Below are positions 5,501 to 11,955 of a stretch of 12,003 bases of DNA, piece by piece. This DNA comes from Akkermansiaceae bacterium (GTDB lineage Bacteria; Verrucomicrobiota; Verrucomicrobiia; Verrucomicrobiales; Akkermansiaceae). How positions within the stretch are numbered: position 1 is the stretch's first letter; each line of letters opens with the position of its first letter. Under the pieces are notes generated by a model that was not told the DNA's origin, did no database searches, and worked only from the letters and a program-made list of their open reading frames with translations. The stretch spans positions 1 through 12,003 of the forward strand of contig JAHDGN010000063.1 in the NCBI GenBank assembly GCA_020627645.1, written 5' to 3'. Position numbers and translations under genes: made by a program.

Positions 5501-7968
5501 GCGCTGATACCGATGACTTTCACCTGGAAGACAAACTGATTGACCAGGTCCATTTCAACTCTATCGGCCTCCAAGAACATGCGACTCAATGGCTCGAAGT
5601 TCTCTCAGGAAACCCAGCGATCTCAATCAAAAATCCAAACTTCGAGGCAGACACCTCCACCAGCGAGGGATCAGTCGCTTCAATCAGTATTCTCGACGAC
5701 TCTTCGCCATCTCTCATCGGATGGCAAATTCGATCTCTCGACGGACAAAGTGCTGCAGACGGCTCAAATGGATACCTCAACCCGATAGACACCCAATACC
5801 TCAACACGACAGATGCCAATGGTGGTGGGGTCGTCGAAAATATGCTCGGCCGACATGTCGCCTCTCTCAACGATGGATCTGGAGGAAATCATCTCTTTCA
5901 AGCTCTGCGCACCCGCCTCGAGCCAAACACAAAGTACAGTCTTTCTGCAGCTTTCGGTCTCCGTAATAGCGGAACCTTTGGTGAAGCCATATTGGAGCTC
6001 CTAGCACAAGGCCAAGTGATCGCATCCACAACAGTCACAGCTGCCAATCTAACCACCGGATCATTCACGCCCATCACCACAACTTATACCACCGGCGCGT
6101 CACCTGACACCTCAGCACAACTTGCAATTCGCATCACAAAAATAGGCGGCCGCTCTACCTATCTCGATGTCGACAAAATTTCACTGACAACGGGAGCCCC
6201 ATCCTCATCAGAACCGATCAATTGGGCTCTCGAAAACGGGAGCATCGCATCACAATCCTCAACCGCATATGGAGGAGTCGCATCGCGAGCAATCGATGGT
6301 GACACCAATGGTCGGTATTCGGCCGGGTCCATCACTCATACCGCTTTCGGCCCCAATCAATGGTGGCAAGTCGACTTAGGTGCCGAGCGCCCCATCGACA
6401 AAGTCGTCCTCCACAATCGCACTGATTGTTGTAGCAACCGCCTCTCCAACTATCGCATCACGATTCTAGACGGCTCGGGCGGCGCCTTGATTTCCCAGGA
6501 CTTCTATGTCGAAACAGGATTCGTCAACCTCTCCGAGACCTGGAATCTCACTAATACCGTGAATGGTCGCACCGTGAGAGTCGAGACCATTGGGATCAGC
6601 AGTAGTCAACAAGAAATCCTCTCACTTGCCGAAGTTGAGGTCATCGGGGCTCAAAACGAAATCACTCCTCCCACCGGACCATCGATCCCCACCAACTGGG
6701 CCCTCGAAAACGGAAGCATCGCATCGCAATCTTCAACTGCATTCGGAGGATCTGCATCACGAGCAATCGACGGTGACACGGATGGTCGGTATTCGGCCGG
6801 GTCCGTCACTCACACCGCCTTCGGCCCTAACCAATGGTGGCAAGTCGACTTAGGCACAGAGCGCCCAATTAACGAAATTGTCCTCCACAACCGGACCGAT
6901 TGCTGCGGTGATCGCCTCTCCAACTACCGGATCTTGATTCTAAACGACTCAGGGACCACCGTGATTTCCCAGGACTTCTTCGTCGAAATTGGATTCGCCA
7001 ATCTCACCGAAACTTGGAATCTCACCGAAACTGTGAATGGGCGTACCGTGAGGATCGAAACCATTGGGGTCAGCCGTAACGAATTAGAAATACTCTCACT
7101 TGCCGAAGTAGAAGTCATCGGGCCAAAGAGCGGCTCGCTACCTCCTGATCCAGAGCCTGAAGGCCCCGTCAACTTGGCACTCTCTTCCAGTGCGTCAGCT
7201 TCTCAATCTTCCACCGGCTGGAGAGGCACAGCAGATCGCGCAATCGATGGCGACACGAATGGTCAGTATTTTGATGGATCTGTCACTCACACCCTTATAG
7301 CCCCTAACTCATGGTGGCAAGTCGACCTCGGCATGAATCAAACCATTGAGGAAATCATTCTGTTTAATCGCACTGACTGCTGTGCCAGCCGGCTTTCGAA
7401 CTACCGAATTTCCATTCTTGATGCTACAGGGAATACCGTCGCATTCAGAGATTTCCACACCACAACCGGTCACACACTCGAGTCTGAAACTTGGTCCCTA
7501 ACAACACCACTCAATGGACGCATTGTCAAAGTTGAGACTCTCGGAAATAGTAGGGCAGGTTTCCAAGTGCTTTCCCTCGCCGAAGTTGAGGTCTGGGGGC
7601 AAGCCATTTCAAATACGACGAACCTAAGGGCAAACAAACTCCTTGTGAGATCCGGGAGCGCCAAAGTCACCACTTCCCTGGATCCTGAGGAACGTAACGC
7701 AAGAACAGCACCCCCTCTGGAGGTGATCGCTCTGGAGAGCAGCACTCTGACTTTCGCTCATCAAACTCTCCCTAATACGATCCAAACCTATGAATGGTCG
7801 ACTAACTTAATCGATTGGTTTGCCGCAGACGGGATCGCAGGTCCTGGAGACCAGACAACCGTGAGTGTGATAATCGAAGAAAATGGCGATCTCACATACG
7901 CCACAGCGACTCCTTCTAAAACTCTTCCGAAATTATTCATTCGGCTTTCGAAACAGGCAGAGAAGTAG
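2557..7968 (+). CDS. Giant multi-modular carbohydrate esterase: two CE3-like SGNH domains, one SASA domain, three fucolectin domains
   Basis: An extracellular protein of 1803 residues predicted to deacylate a fucose-containing polysaccharide. Residues 1-22 are a signal peptide. 25-256: SGNH esterase (Ser34, Gly93 block, Asn137, Asp231, His234). 262-448: discoidin-like beta-sandwich. 461-506 and 740-1018: a sialate-O-acetylesterase (SASA, CE6-like) unit, with H-M-I-V-Q-R-D at 469, GGQSN (Ser805), WHQGEAD (909-915) and DQVHF (Asp996, His999). It is split by a second complete SGNH esterase at 507-739 (Ser518, Asn621, Asp713, His716). About 1025-1213: CBM4/9-like jelly roll. 1221-1364, 1379-1522 and 1538-1681: F-type lectin domains, each with the H-x26-R-x-D-x4-R triad and adjacent cysteines. 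About 1718-1803: tail module ending L-F-I-R-L-S. There is no PEP-CTERM signal, unlike the neighbours. All three active sites look intact. The gene appears to be transcribed alone, after a terminator, from a structured leader. The domain reading is strong; the substrate is inferred from the lectins. Confidence 0.95.
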   Translation: MKDIKTALFAAAMGILTTETHSATIGPIWFIGDSITQSNADDDPNGSPRKSLYDLLNSAGHDFSFTGHFTANVDGLPNTGNTTSTNLYHYHSGISGSFIGANSFGRQNMTAGIPGWWNQGRLAVAKPNAVLIMLGTNDTNADNNVATAPARIMTLVNTILAQPGADTNPPAIFVAQIPPNRNSDPARNNRVLAFNAGLVNVVNDFQTAGKDVTLVNMYTPINADSANLMRDTLHTNTAGNNVLAQQWFDALENRFDTPPILPPSGIIQSNSQANNETSLTASSDDLATNGTIARTAGSAFGINNGNPSELNSGLTGTGEGLFHSSGTNGNHFPAEYTISLNLDSNQAGYDITSIASYAGWVENGQTLANQKIEVLFSTVNSPSFTSIGIFQYTPFSNTTGPSASKIELTKNSGIIASGVDQVRVRVLDHGVHTGNAQGTVFKEFDVIGNPTDSTPPVSQEMTVTSISDHMIVQRDESDQASIPISGTIDKSVDRIEARATRSIPGSKDLGNIWFVGDSITQSNADGDSNGSPRRSLYNLLSADGYTFTYTGHFTANVDGLPNTGGTAASNLYHYHSGVSGSTIGNNTNGRTNITNSIASWWNTGRLESHKPNVVLIMLGTNDIDLNDDIANAPARMKKLVNTILAQPGTSTPPSIFVAQIPPNLGSPEENNNVIAYNNGLSTIVTELRSEGKNVFLVDNYSPIQADTRSLMRDSLHTNTAGNNVLAQQWFNAIESQLPTSSESVTDWQTVVTSPSNGSFSGALSNVPAGGWYDIEIRSILNQTPDEAITMSKIGVGDVFLVGGQSNSASHGEGAITPSEDRVSVKSSLTENTWQKLSDPLPISSGNGGSPWSRFAQAYVAAMEVPVGFVSFGEGDSLSDRWTPSANDLYPRIQQAVQSFPPNGFKALLWHQGEADAKNATSYNDYISRFQATITQARNDAGWVFPWYFSEVSFSPEANIAQEIPITSAQQSLAYENPLVFLGADTDDFHLEDKLIDQVHFNSIGLQEHATQWLEVLSGNPAISIKNPNFEADTSTSEGSVASISILDDSSPSLIGWQIRSLDGQSAADGSNGYLNPIDTQYLNTTDANGGGVVENMLGRHVASLNDGSGGNHLFQALRTRLEPNTKYSLSAAFGLRNSGTFGEAILELLAQGQVIASTTVTAANLTTGSFTPITTTYTTGASPDTSAQLAIRITKIGGRSTYLDVDKISLTTGAPSSSEPINWALENGSIASQSSTAYGGVASRAIDGDTNGRYSAGSITHTAFGPNQWWQVDLGAERPIDKVVLHNRTDCCSNRLSNYRITILDGSGGALISQDFYVETGFVNLSETWNLTNTVNGRTVRVETIGISSSQQEILSLAEVEVIGAQNEITPPTGPSIPTNWALENGSIASQSSTAFGGSASRAIDGDTDGRYSAGSVTHTAFGPNQWWQVDLGTERPINEIVLHNRTDCCGDRLSNYRILILNDSGTTVISQDFFVEIGFANLTETWNLTETVNGRTVRIETIGVSRNELEILSLAEVEVIGPKSGSLPPDPEPEGPVNLALSSSASASQSSTGWRGTADRAIDGDTNGQYFDGSVTHTLIAPNSWWQVDLGMNQTIEEIILFNRTDCCASRLSNYRISILDATGNTVAFRDFHTTTGHTLESETWSLTTPLNGRIVKVETLGNSRAGFQVLSLAEVEVWGQAISNTTNLRANKLLVRSGSAKVTTSLDPEERNARTAPPLEVIALESSTLTFAHQTLPNTIQTYEWSTNLIDWFAADGIAGPGDQTTVSVIIEENGDLTYATATPSKTLPKLFIRLSKQAEK
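2629..3324 (+). repeat. SGNH cassette copy, close paralogue of the broken gene at 363
   Basis: Encodes residues 25-256 of the giant esterase. Its DNA aligns almost without gaps to about 420-1112 of the broken gene apart from the 10-bp deletion there. In some stretches, for example around GGCAGACAAAACATGACAGC (present identically at 662 and 2870), only scattered third-position changes separate them. The third copy (4075-4773) is clearly more diverged. This indicates a recent duplication or gene conversion between the first two copies. Confidence 0.85.
4075..4773 (+). other. SGNH esterase domain inserted into the SASA module
   Basis: Residues 507-739 form a complete SGNH esterase (GDSITQ, H-Y-H-S-G, GTND, D-S-L-H-T-N). 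The sequence before it (SDHMIVQRD ... SGT ... IEARATR) and after it (TDWQTVV ... GGWYDIEIRS ... GVGDVFLVGGQSN) reads as the two halves of one N-terminal beta-sandwich plus the start of the catalytic domain of a SASA-type esterase. The insertion therefore falls in a loop of the beta-sandwich rather than at a domain border. Both the inserted and the host active sites are complete. Confidence 0.8.
6217..7599 (+). repeat. Three tandem F-type lectin (fucolectin) repeats
   Basis: Three repeats of about 144 residues encode residues 1221-1364, 1379-1522 and 1538-1681. Each has an N-W-A-L or N-L-A-L start, A-I-D-G-D-T, W-W-Q-V-D-L-G, N-R-T-D-C-C and an S-L-A-E-V-E-V ending. The fucose-binding signature is H1261/R1288/D1290/R1295 in repeat 1, H1419/R1446/D1448/R1453 in repeat 2 and H1578/R1605/D1607/R1612 in repeat 3. 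Repeats 1 and 2 are also very close in DNA, with long shared stretches such as TCGGTATTCGGCCGGGTCC, so they duplicated recently. Repeat 3 is more diverged. Short proline-rich linkers separate them. Confidence 0.93.
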
Positions 7969-8186
7969 TCGCACACACAATCTTTATTGGCCTTGTGTAG
8001 AGACTTCACGAATTGAAATTTAGCGTACGGAAAGTCTCATTAGCCTTGGATATTCCACGATCCACTAAAACAGAGTAACCACTAACAGTCTTTCTCGAAG
8101 AATGTGCGCAATTTCTGAGTCAGCAACTCTGTCCAATTTACGAATGACAATGACTCGCTCTTTTCAATACTATGTCTAGGTTGTCC

Positions 8187-8216
8187 TTGACTTAGACTGA
8201 TCTCGGAAGCAATATT
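8187..8216 (+). promoter_or_regulatory. Candidate promoter of the small PEP-CTERM gene
   Basis: TTGACT (8187-8192) is followed after 18 nt by AATATT (8211-8216). A start of transcription at the usual distance would fall about at the ATG at 8224, giving a leaderless or near-leaderless message. That agrees with the absence of a Shine-Dalgarno sequence. The -10 match is weak. Confidence 0.35.
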
Positions 8217-8223
8217 TTAGTGC

Positions 8224-8880
8224 ATGAACAAAGTAATAAAGACAGTTGTGTTTCTGTCCACTATTCAGGCTGGCGTAGCAGCGACAAACTATATCGGCGA
8301 TGCCGCCGCTGAAGGGATCAGTGTGACTACCCAAGGTGGAACGGCAGCAGATACACTTGCAAGCCTTACTTATATCCTCCACACCGACGTATCTCTGTAC
8401 ACCGCCCCTACAAACCAGACAATTACCTTAACCGAGGTGAATTATTTTTCACAGGGGACTGCTAATTTAGTTCCGTTTGTTGCTCGTTATACTGCGGGGA
8501 ACAGTCAAACGGCCGGTGACTACGAGATCTTAAGTATCGGAGATTCACTCACTGCAAGTAGCGGCCTCAACAACCAAGCATTCACTGTGAGCGGTAGTAA
8601 TCCGACTATTAACCTGAATGCAGGTGATGTCCTTGCCGCGGGATGGCACCAAGACGGAAGAGCCGTGATCCATGCCCCTGTTACATCGGGGGTAGCAGAT
8701 TACGTTGCTCAAACTAATACCATCTCATCGATTGGCAGCGCACCGACAGCCGACAGTGGATTTGCCTTTGATCGACGTCTAGCTTTCAACATCGGGTTTG
8801 AAGCGGTTCCAGAACCATCGGGGGTAGCTCTTCTTGGTCTTGGCATAATCGGGGGACTTTTCAGACGTAGACGTCTATAA
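8224..8880 (+). CDS. Small PEP-CTERM sorting domain protein of unknown function
   Basis: A secreted protein of 218 residues. Residues 1 to about 20 form a short signal peptide with cleavage near G-V-A-A. The mature domain (about 21-190) is Thr-, Ala- and Gly-rich with beta-type alternation and no cysteine or catalytic signature; it contains a G-D-S-L string at about residue 104, but without the other SGNH blocks. The tail has VPEPS (195-199), a Gly/Leu/Ile-rich hydrophobic segment and RRRRL, a textbook PEP-CTERM exosortase signal. Codon choice is less C-ending than in the neighbouring enzymes. It stands alone between a 255-nt upstream gap and its own terminator. The family was not recognised; a surface or extracellular-matrix protein is the default reading. 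Confidence 0.9.
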   Translation: MNKVIKTVVFLSTIQAGVAATNYIGDAAAEGISVTTQGGTAADTLASLTYILHTDVSLYTAPTNQTITLTEVNYFSQGTANLVPFVARYTAGNSQTAGDYEILSIGDSLTASSGLNNQAFTVSGSNPTINLNAGDVLAAGWHQDGRAVIHAPVTSGVADYVAQTNTISSIGSAPTADSGFAFDRRLAFNIGFEAVPEPSGVALLGLGIIGGLFRRRRL

Positions 8881-8901
8881 GGAGCCTTTCGATCAAATTG
8901 C

Positions 8902-8929
8902 AAAAGGCAGGGCCAACCCCTGCCTTTTT
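8902..8929 (+). terminator. Rho-independent terminator
   Basis: AAAAGGCAGGG (8902-8912) pairs perfectly with CCCTGCCTTTT (8918-8928) around a 5-nt loop and runs into a T-run, 21 nt after the small PEP-CTERM gene's stop. The A-run on the other side means it could also work from the minus strand. Confidence 0.93.
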
Positions 8930-9055
8930 ATTTATCGGACAAAGATTTTCAACACCCCTATCTCCTCTGACAACTCTTCTTCAAAAACAAAGCTGGAAGA
9001 ACCCTCACTTCGAAATGTTATATATAGGGCTCATGATATTCTTTAAGAAAGGCGC

Positions 9056-9075
9056 AAAGAGCGACTGATCTCTTT
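9056..9075 (-). terminator. Weak hairpin after the minus-strand frame
   Basis: On the minus strand AAAGAG, an 8-nt loop and CTCTTT form a perfect 6-bp stem 6 nt past the TAG at 9084-9082, followed by GCGCCTTTCTT. The stem is short and A+T-rich, so it is only a possible terminator, but its position fits the 3' end of a former gene. Confidence 0.3.
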
Positions 9076-9081
9076 CAGAAA

Positions 9082-9186
9082 CTAGTTTTCCTTTAATAGG
9101 CCGTGTCGAATTTTGCCTTTGAGTTCATCCTCTTCGAAAGCTGCGTCGATGTCCTTGAGTTCGCGATTTGGCAAATTGAGATCCAT
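9082..9186 (-). pseudogene. Possible C-terminal remnant of a lost gene
   Basis: A 34-residue minus-strand frame (ATG at 9186-9184, TAG at 9084-9082) reads like real protein, rich in D, E, K, L and I and ending K-I-R-H-G-L-L-K-E-N. The frame is open only about eight codons upstream of the ATG before a stop. The D-I-D-A-A-F pattern followed by G-K-I-R loosely recalls the last helix and strand of zinc-type alcohol dehydrogenases (consensus like I-N-E-A-F ... G-K), but the match is too short to assign. It may equally be a small protein or chance. Confidence 0.3.
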
Positions 9187-9438
9187 GATCGAAGGCAGAA
9201 TCCTACCTCAAATTACTACAGACATCTTTAGAATTTTTTGATGACGTGGAGAATAGCTACCAATTTTCCTATCTCCATGATAATTGCCCCATCTCAATTC
9301 CTCCTCAAATCAAACATTTCAAAGCCATGATCAATGTAGCAATTTGAAAATTTCTAAAACTCAAAGCCACCGACAGACCTGATTTGTAGGTTGAGTGCCT
9401 CTTCAAGTGTGTTACTTTACACGCAATACAAATTTCGA

Positions 9439-11955
9439 ATGAACCCCCGAAAACTCCTCATCCTGGCTCCTCTATCGATCACTTTCTACGTCATCGCCTC
9501 TAGCACCAACCCTCCAGGCAACGGGACCACCTCACAGCTTTGGGGCGAAAACGGAGAGCTTCATAGTTCAACTTCTCGACTTCCCGACTTCTCCTTCGCC
9601 GGATTCGCATCAGGAGAGGCAACTATCCCAGACCTTCCCGTTGTCGCCAATGCCGCCGATTTTGGAGCAAATGGTAGCGATAATCTCGATGACACCGCTG
9701 CCATCCGAAATGCCATCAACGCTACCAACAACGGCGCCCTCTACATCCCCCCCGGAACCTACATCTTGTCGTCACGGATCTACTTCAACAAAAGCAACTT
9801 TGTCATTCGAGGCGCTGGTGAAGGACAAACCATCTTCTACATGCCGCAATCACTCTCTACTTTAGAAGGGCGGGCCGAGCTTCCATACGACGGCGGCTTC
9901 TTTCAAATCGGTGGTTCGCCTTCTTCAGGCTCGCTCATCGGCAGCCTAGCTTCCAATGCCTCTCGTGGCGACTACGCGGTAACCCTCAATACCACGCCAA
10001 CGGTCACTGTAGGTCAAAAAGTTCGCCTTCGCTCAAACAACGCCAACTCACTTGGCCTTCATTTACTCAATGGTCAAACCGTTGGATCACAAACCCCATC
10101 CAATTTTTTCTACTACACCGACACCGTTCTCAAAGTTGCTGCCGTCAACGGCAACCAAATCACCTTCGATCGCCCCCTCCGACTCGATGCCCGACCGGAA
10201 TGGGCGAGCCAAATACGCACCTACTCACCCGCCATGACTAACTTTGGGCTCGAAGACGTCACCTTCAAGTTTGGAGGCACCCCAAAAAGAGCACACAATG
10301 ATGAAGAGGGATTCAATGCCATTGATTTCACAGGTGGGGAAAACTGCTGGGTACGGCGCGTCACGTTCATCGACGCCGACAACTGCCTTCTCGTCAAAGA
10401 CTCACGCTTCTGCCAGTTTTCTGACCTGACTTTCAAAGCCGAACTCAGGAGCGGCAACGACACCGGACACCATGGGCTCTGGGTCAAAGAATATACCCAA
10501 GGTTGCCTCTTTACCGCTTTCGACTTCCAAACCTCATTCGTCCACGACCTTTCCGTTGAGGGCCTCGCCCACGCCAATGTCTTTTCCAAAGGAAGCGGAG
10601 TTCGCCTCAACCTCGACCACCACGCCAACCTTCCATACGAAAACCTTTTTACCGACCTTCAGGCTGGAAATATTGGACGACTCTATGCCTCCGGTGGCGC
10701 CAGCACCAGAAAACCACATACCGCATCAAGATCCACCATCTGGAATATCCAAAAAACGAGTGGGAATGCTCCCAGCATTCCCAATTGGCCACTCTTTAAC
10801 GTCATCGGCGTTGCCGGCTATACCCCCTCCACAAACCCTACCGGTAACACCTGGATCGAACCCATCTCCAACCTAAACCCACCCGATCTCCACCTCGCAC
10901 AACAACAAAAGCGACTCGGCACAACACCGATCGACCTGCCTACTCCAATCATCATATCTACCGGAACAGGAGGGAATGCGCCACTCACCCTCCAATTTGA
11001 TGGCTCTCAATCAACAATCCCCAACGGCTCTATTTCCTCCTATACCTGGGATTTCGGCGACGGAACAACTGCCAACGGAGCAACAACCTCACACACTTTT
11101 CCTGCAGGCACCTTCGATGTCTGCCTCATCGTCACTGGCGACAACGGTAGTTCCGCATCGACCAACCTGACCATCAACTCGGGTTCTCTCCTCTCCCTTC
11201 AAGCGGAAGATGCCAACATCTCAAACGGAGCGATCGAATCAAACCATCAAGGGTTCAACGAAACCGGATTTGTGAACCTCAACCCAACCTCTAGTTCAAT
11301 CGAATGGAACAATGTCGACGGAGCTTCAGGCGGCCCAACCACGGTCACCATTCGATATGCCCTCGGCAATAACGACCGGACCGCCAACCTGATCGTCAAC
11401 GGAAACACCCAACCAATCACCTTCGCCAACACGGGAGCCTGGAACAATTGGGTTGAACTAACTGCAGAAATCACCCTGAACTCAGGAACCACCAATACCA
11501 TCCGAATCGAAACAACCGGACAGGATTCCGGAAATATTGACCAAATTTCGCTTCCCTCTTCCTCAAGCAATCTTCCCAGCTACTCACAATGGCAAAGCAC
11601 CCAAACCTGGGGCTCCATTCCCGCTAGCCAACAAGAACTTAACAACGACCCAGATGGCGATGGTCTTAACAATGGCTTGGAACGAGTCCTTGGCACTTCC
11701 CCGACCTCTCCCAACCCCAATTACCTTTCCAATACCCTAAGCTCCAGCAACACCAACACCATTTCATTCTCTTACCCAAAGACCTCTTACTGGTTCACGA
11801 CCAACCTTGAACAATCCACAGATCTTGAGAACTGGACAAATGTCGATTCCGTCACTGAGTACTATAACTCACAGACACAACAGTACTTCATCAACCACCC
11901 CCTCACGACAGACAACGACCCCAAATACTTCTACCGCCTCACTTTCTCACAATAA
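9439..11955 (+). CDS. Secreted right-handed beta-helix protein (Pectate_lyase_3/GH28-related) with PKD and CBM-like modules
   Basis: An 838-residue extracellular protein, probably a polysaccharide lyase or hydrolase. Residues 1 to about 20 form a signal peptide. LWGENGE then LPDFSFAGF (about 30-57) is a lead-in I associate with this group. About 69-494 is the beta-helix domain: ADFGANG, D-D-T-A-A-I-R-N-A-I, Y-I-P-P-G-T-Y, then parallel-helix rungs with conserved His/Asn/Asp patches (H-H-G-L-W-V; L-D-H-H-A-N-L-P-Y). About 501-580: PKD domain (WDFGDG at 537). About 585-706: CBM6/35-like domain beginning LQAED. 735-746: a calcium-binding D-P-D-G-D-G-L-N-N-G type-3 repeat. About 775-838: tail module S-T-D-L-E-N-W ... 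F-Y-R-L-T. The catalytic residues cannot be fixed by eye. The ATG at 9439 was chosen because it opens directly into the signal peptide; a TTG at 9391 would add 16 residues that fit it poorly. The 48 bases after the stop show nothing. Confidence 0.9.
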   Translation: MNPRKLLILAPLSITFYVIASSTNPPGNGTTSQLWGENGELHSSTSRLPDFSFAGFASGEATIPDLPVVANAADFGANGSDNLDDTAAIRNAINATNNGALYIPPGTYILSSRIYFNKSNFVIRGAGEGQTIFYMPQSLSTLEGRAELPYDGGFFQIGGSPSSGSLIGSLASNASRGDYAVTLNTTPTVTVGQKVRLRSNNANSLGLHLLNGQTVGSQTPSNFFYYTDTVLKVAAVNGNQITFDRPLRLDARPEWASQIRTYSPAMTNFGLEDVTFKFGGTPKRAHNDEEGFNAIDFTGGENCWVRRVTFIDADNCLLVKDSRFCQFSDLTFKAELRSGNDTGHHGLWVKEYTQGCLFTAFDFQTSFVHDLSVEGLAHANVFSKGSGVRLNLDHHANLPYENLFTDLQAGNIGRLYASGGASTRKPHTASRSTIWNIQKTSGNAPSIPNWPLFNVIGVAGYTPSTNPTGNTWIEPISNLNPPDLHLAQQQKRLGTTPIDLPTPIIISTGTGGNAPLTLQFDGSQSTIPNGSISSYTWDFGDGTTANGATTSHTFPAGTFDVCLIVTGDNGSSASTNLTINSGSLLSLQAEDANISNGAIESNHQGFNETGFVNLNPTSSSIEWNNVDGASGGPTTVTIRYALGNNDRTANLIVNGNTQPITFANTGAWNNWVELTAEITLNSGTTNTIRIETTGQDSGNIDQISLPSSSSNLPSYSQWQSTQTWGSIPASQQELNNDPDGDGLNNGLERVLGTSPTSPNPNYLSNTLSSSNTNTISFSYPKTSYWFTTNLEQSTDLENWTNVDSVTEYYNSQTQQYFINHPLTTDNDPKYFYRLTFSQ

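Larger units (their letters stand above)
8930..9438. other. Intergenic region with possible decayed gene
   Basis: About 500 bases without a confident gene. It holds a short protein-like frame on the minus strand (9082-9186) with a hairpin just beyond its stop. Reading upstream of that frame on the minus strand shows further short stretches in shifting frames that stop quickly, as a decayed gene would. For the beta-helix gene at 9439 no convincing promoter is seen; TTGAGT (9391-9396) with TACTTT (9413-9418) is a weak possibility. Confidence 0.5.

Noticed and set aside
6217..7599. Tandem repeats as a CRISPR-like or satellite array
   Set aside because: The repeat unit of about 450-480 bp is in frame and corresponds exactly to a folded lectin domain.
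7975..7998. Inverted repeat ACACAA/TTGTGT after the giant gene as a terminator
   Set aside because: Only a 6-bp A+T-rich stem with a 12-nt loop and no following T-run.
8530..8560. G-D-S-L string in the small PEP-CTERM protein as a GDSL esterase
   Set aside because: There is no Gly block, GTND or D-x-x-H motif around it, and it lies mid-protein rather than near the mature N-terminus.
10221..10628. 135-residue minus-strand frame inside the beta-helix gene
   Set aside because: It is antisense to a well-supported beta-helix domain, its Arg/Ser/Trp/Leu-rich composition is typical of shadow translation, and it has no motif of its own.
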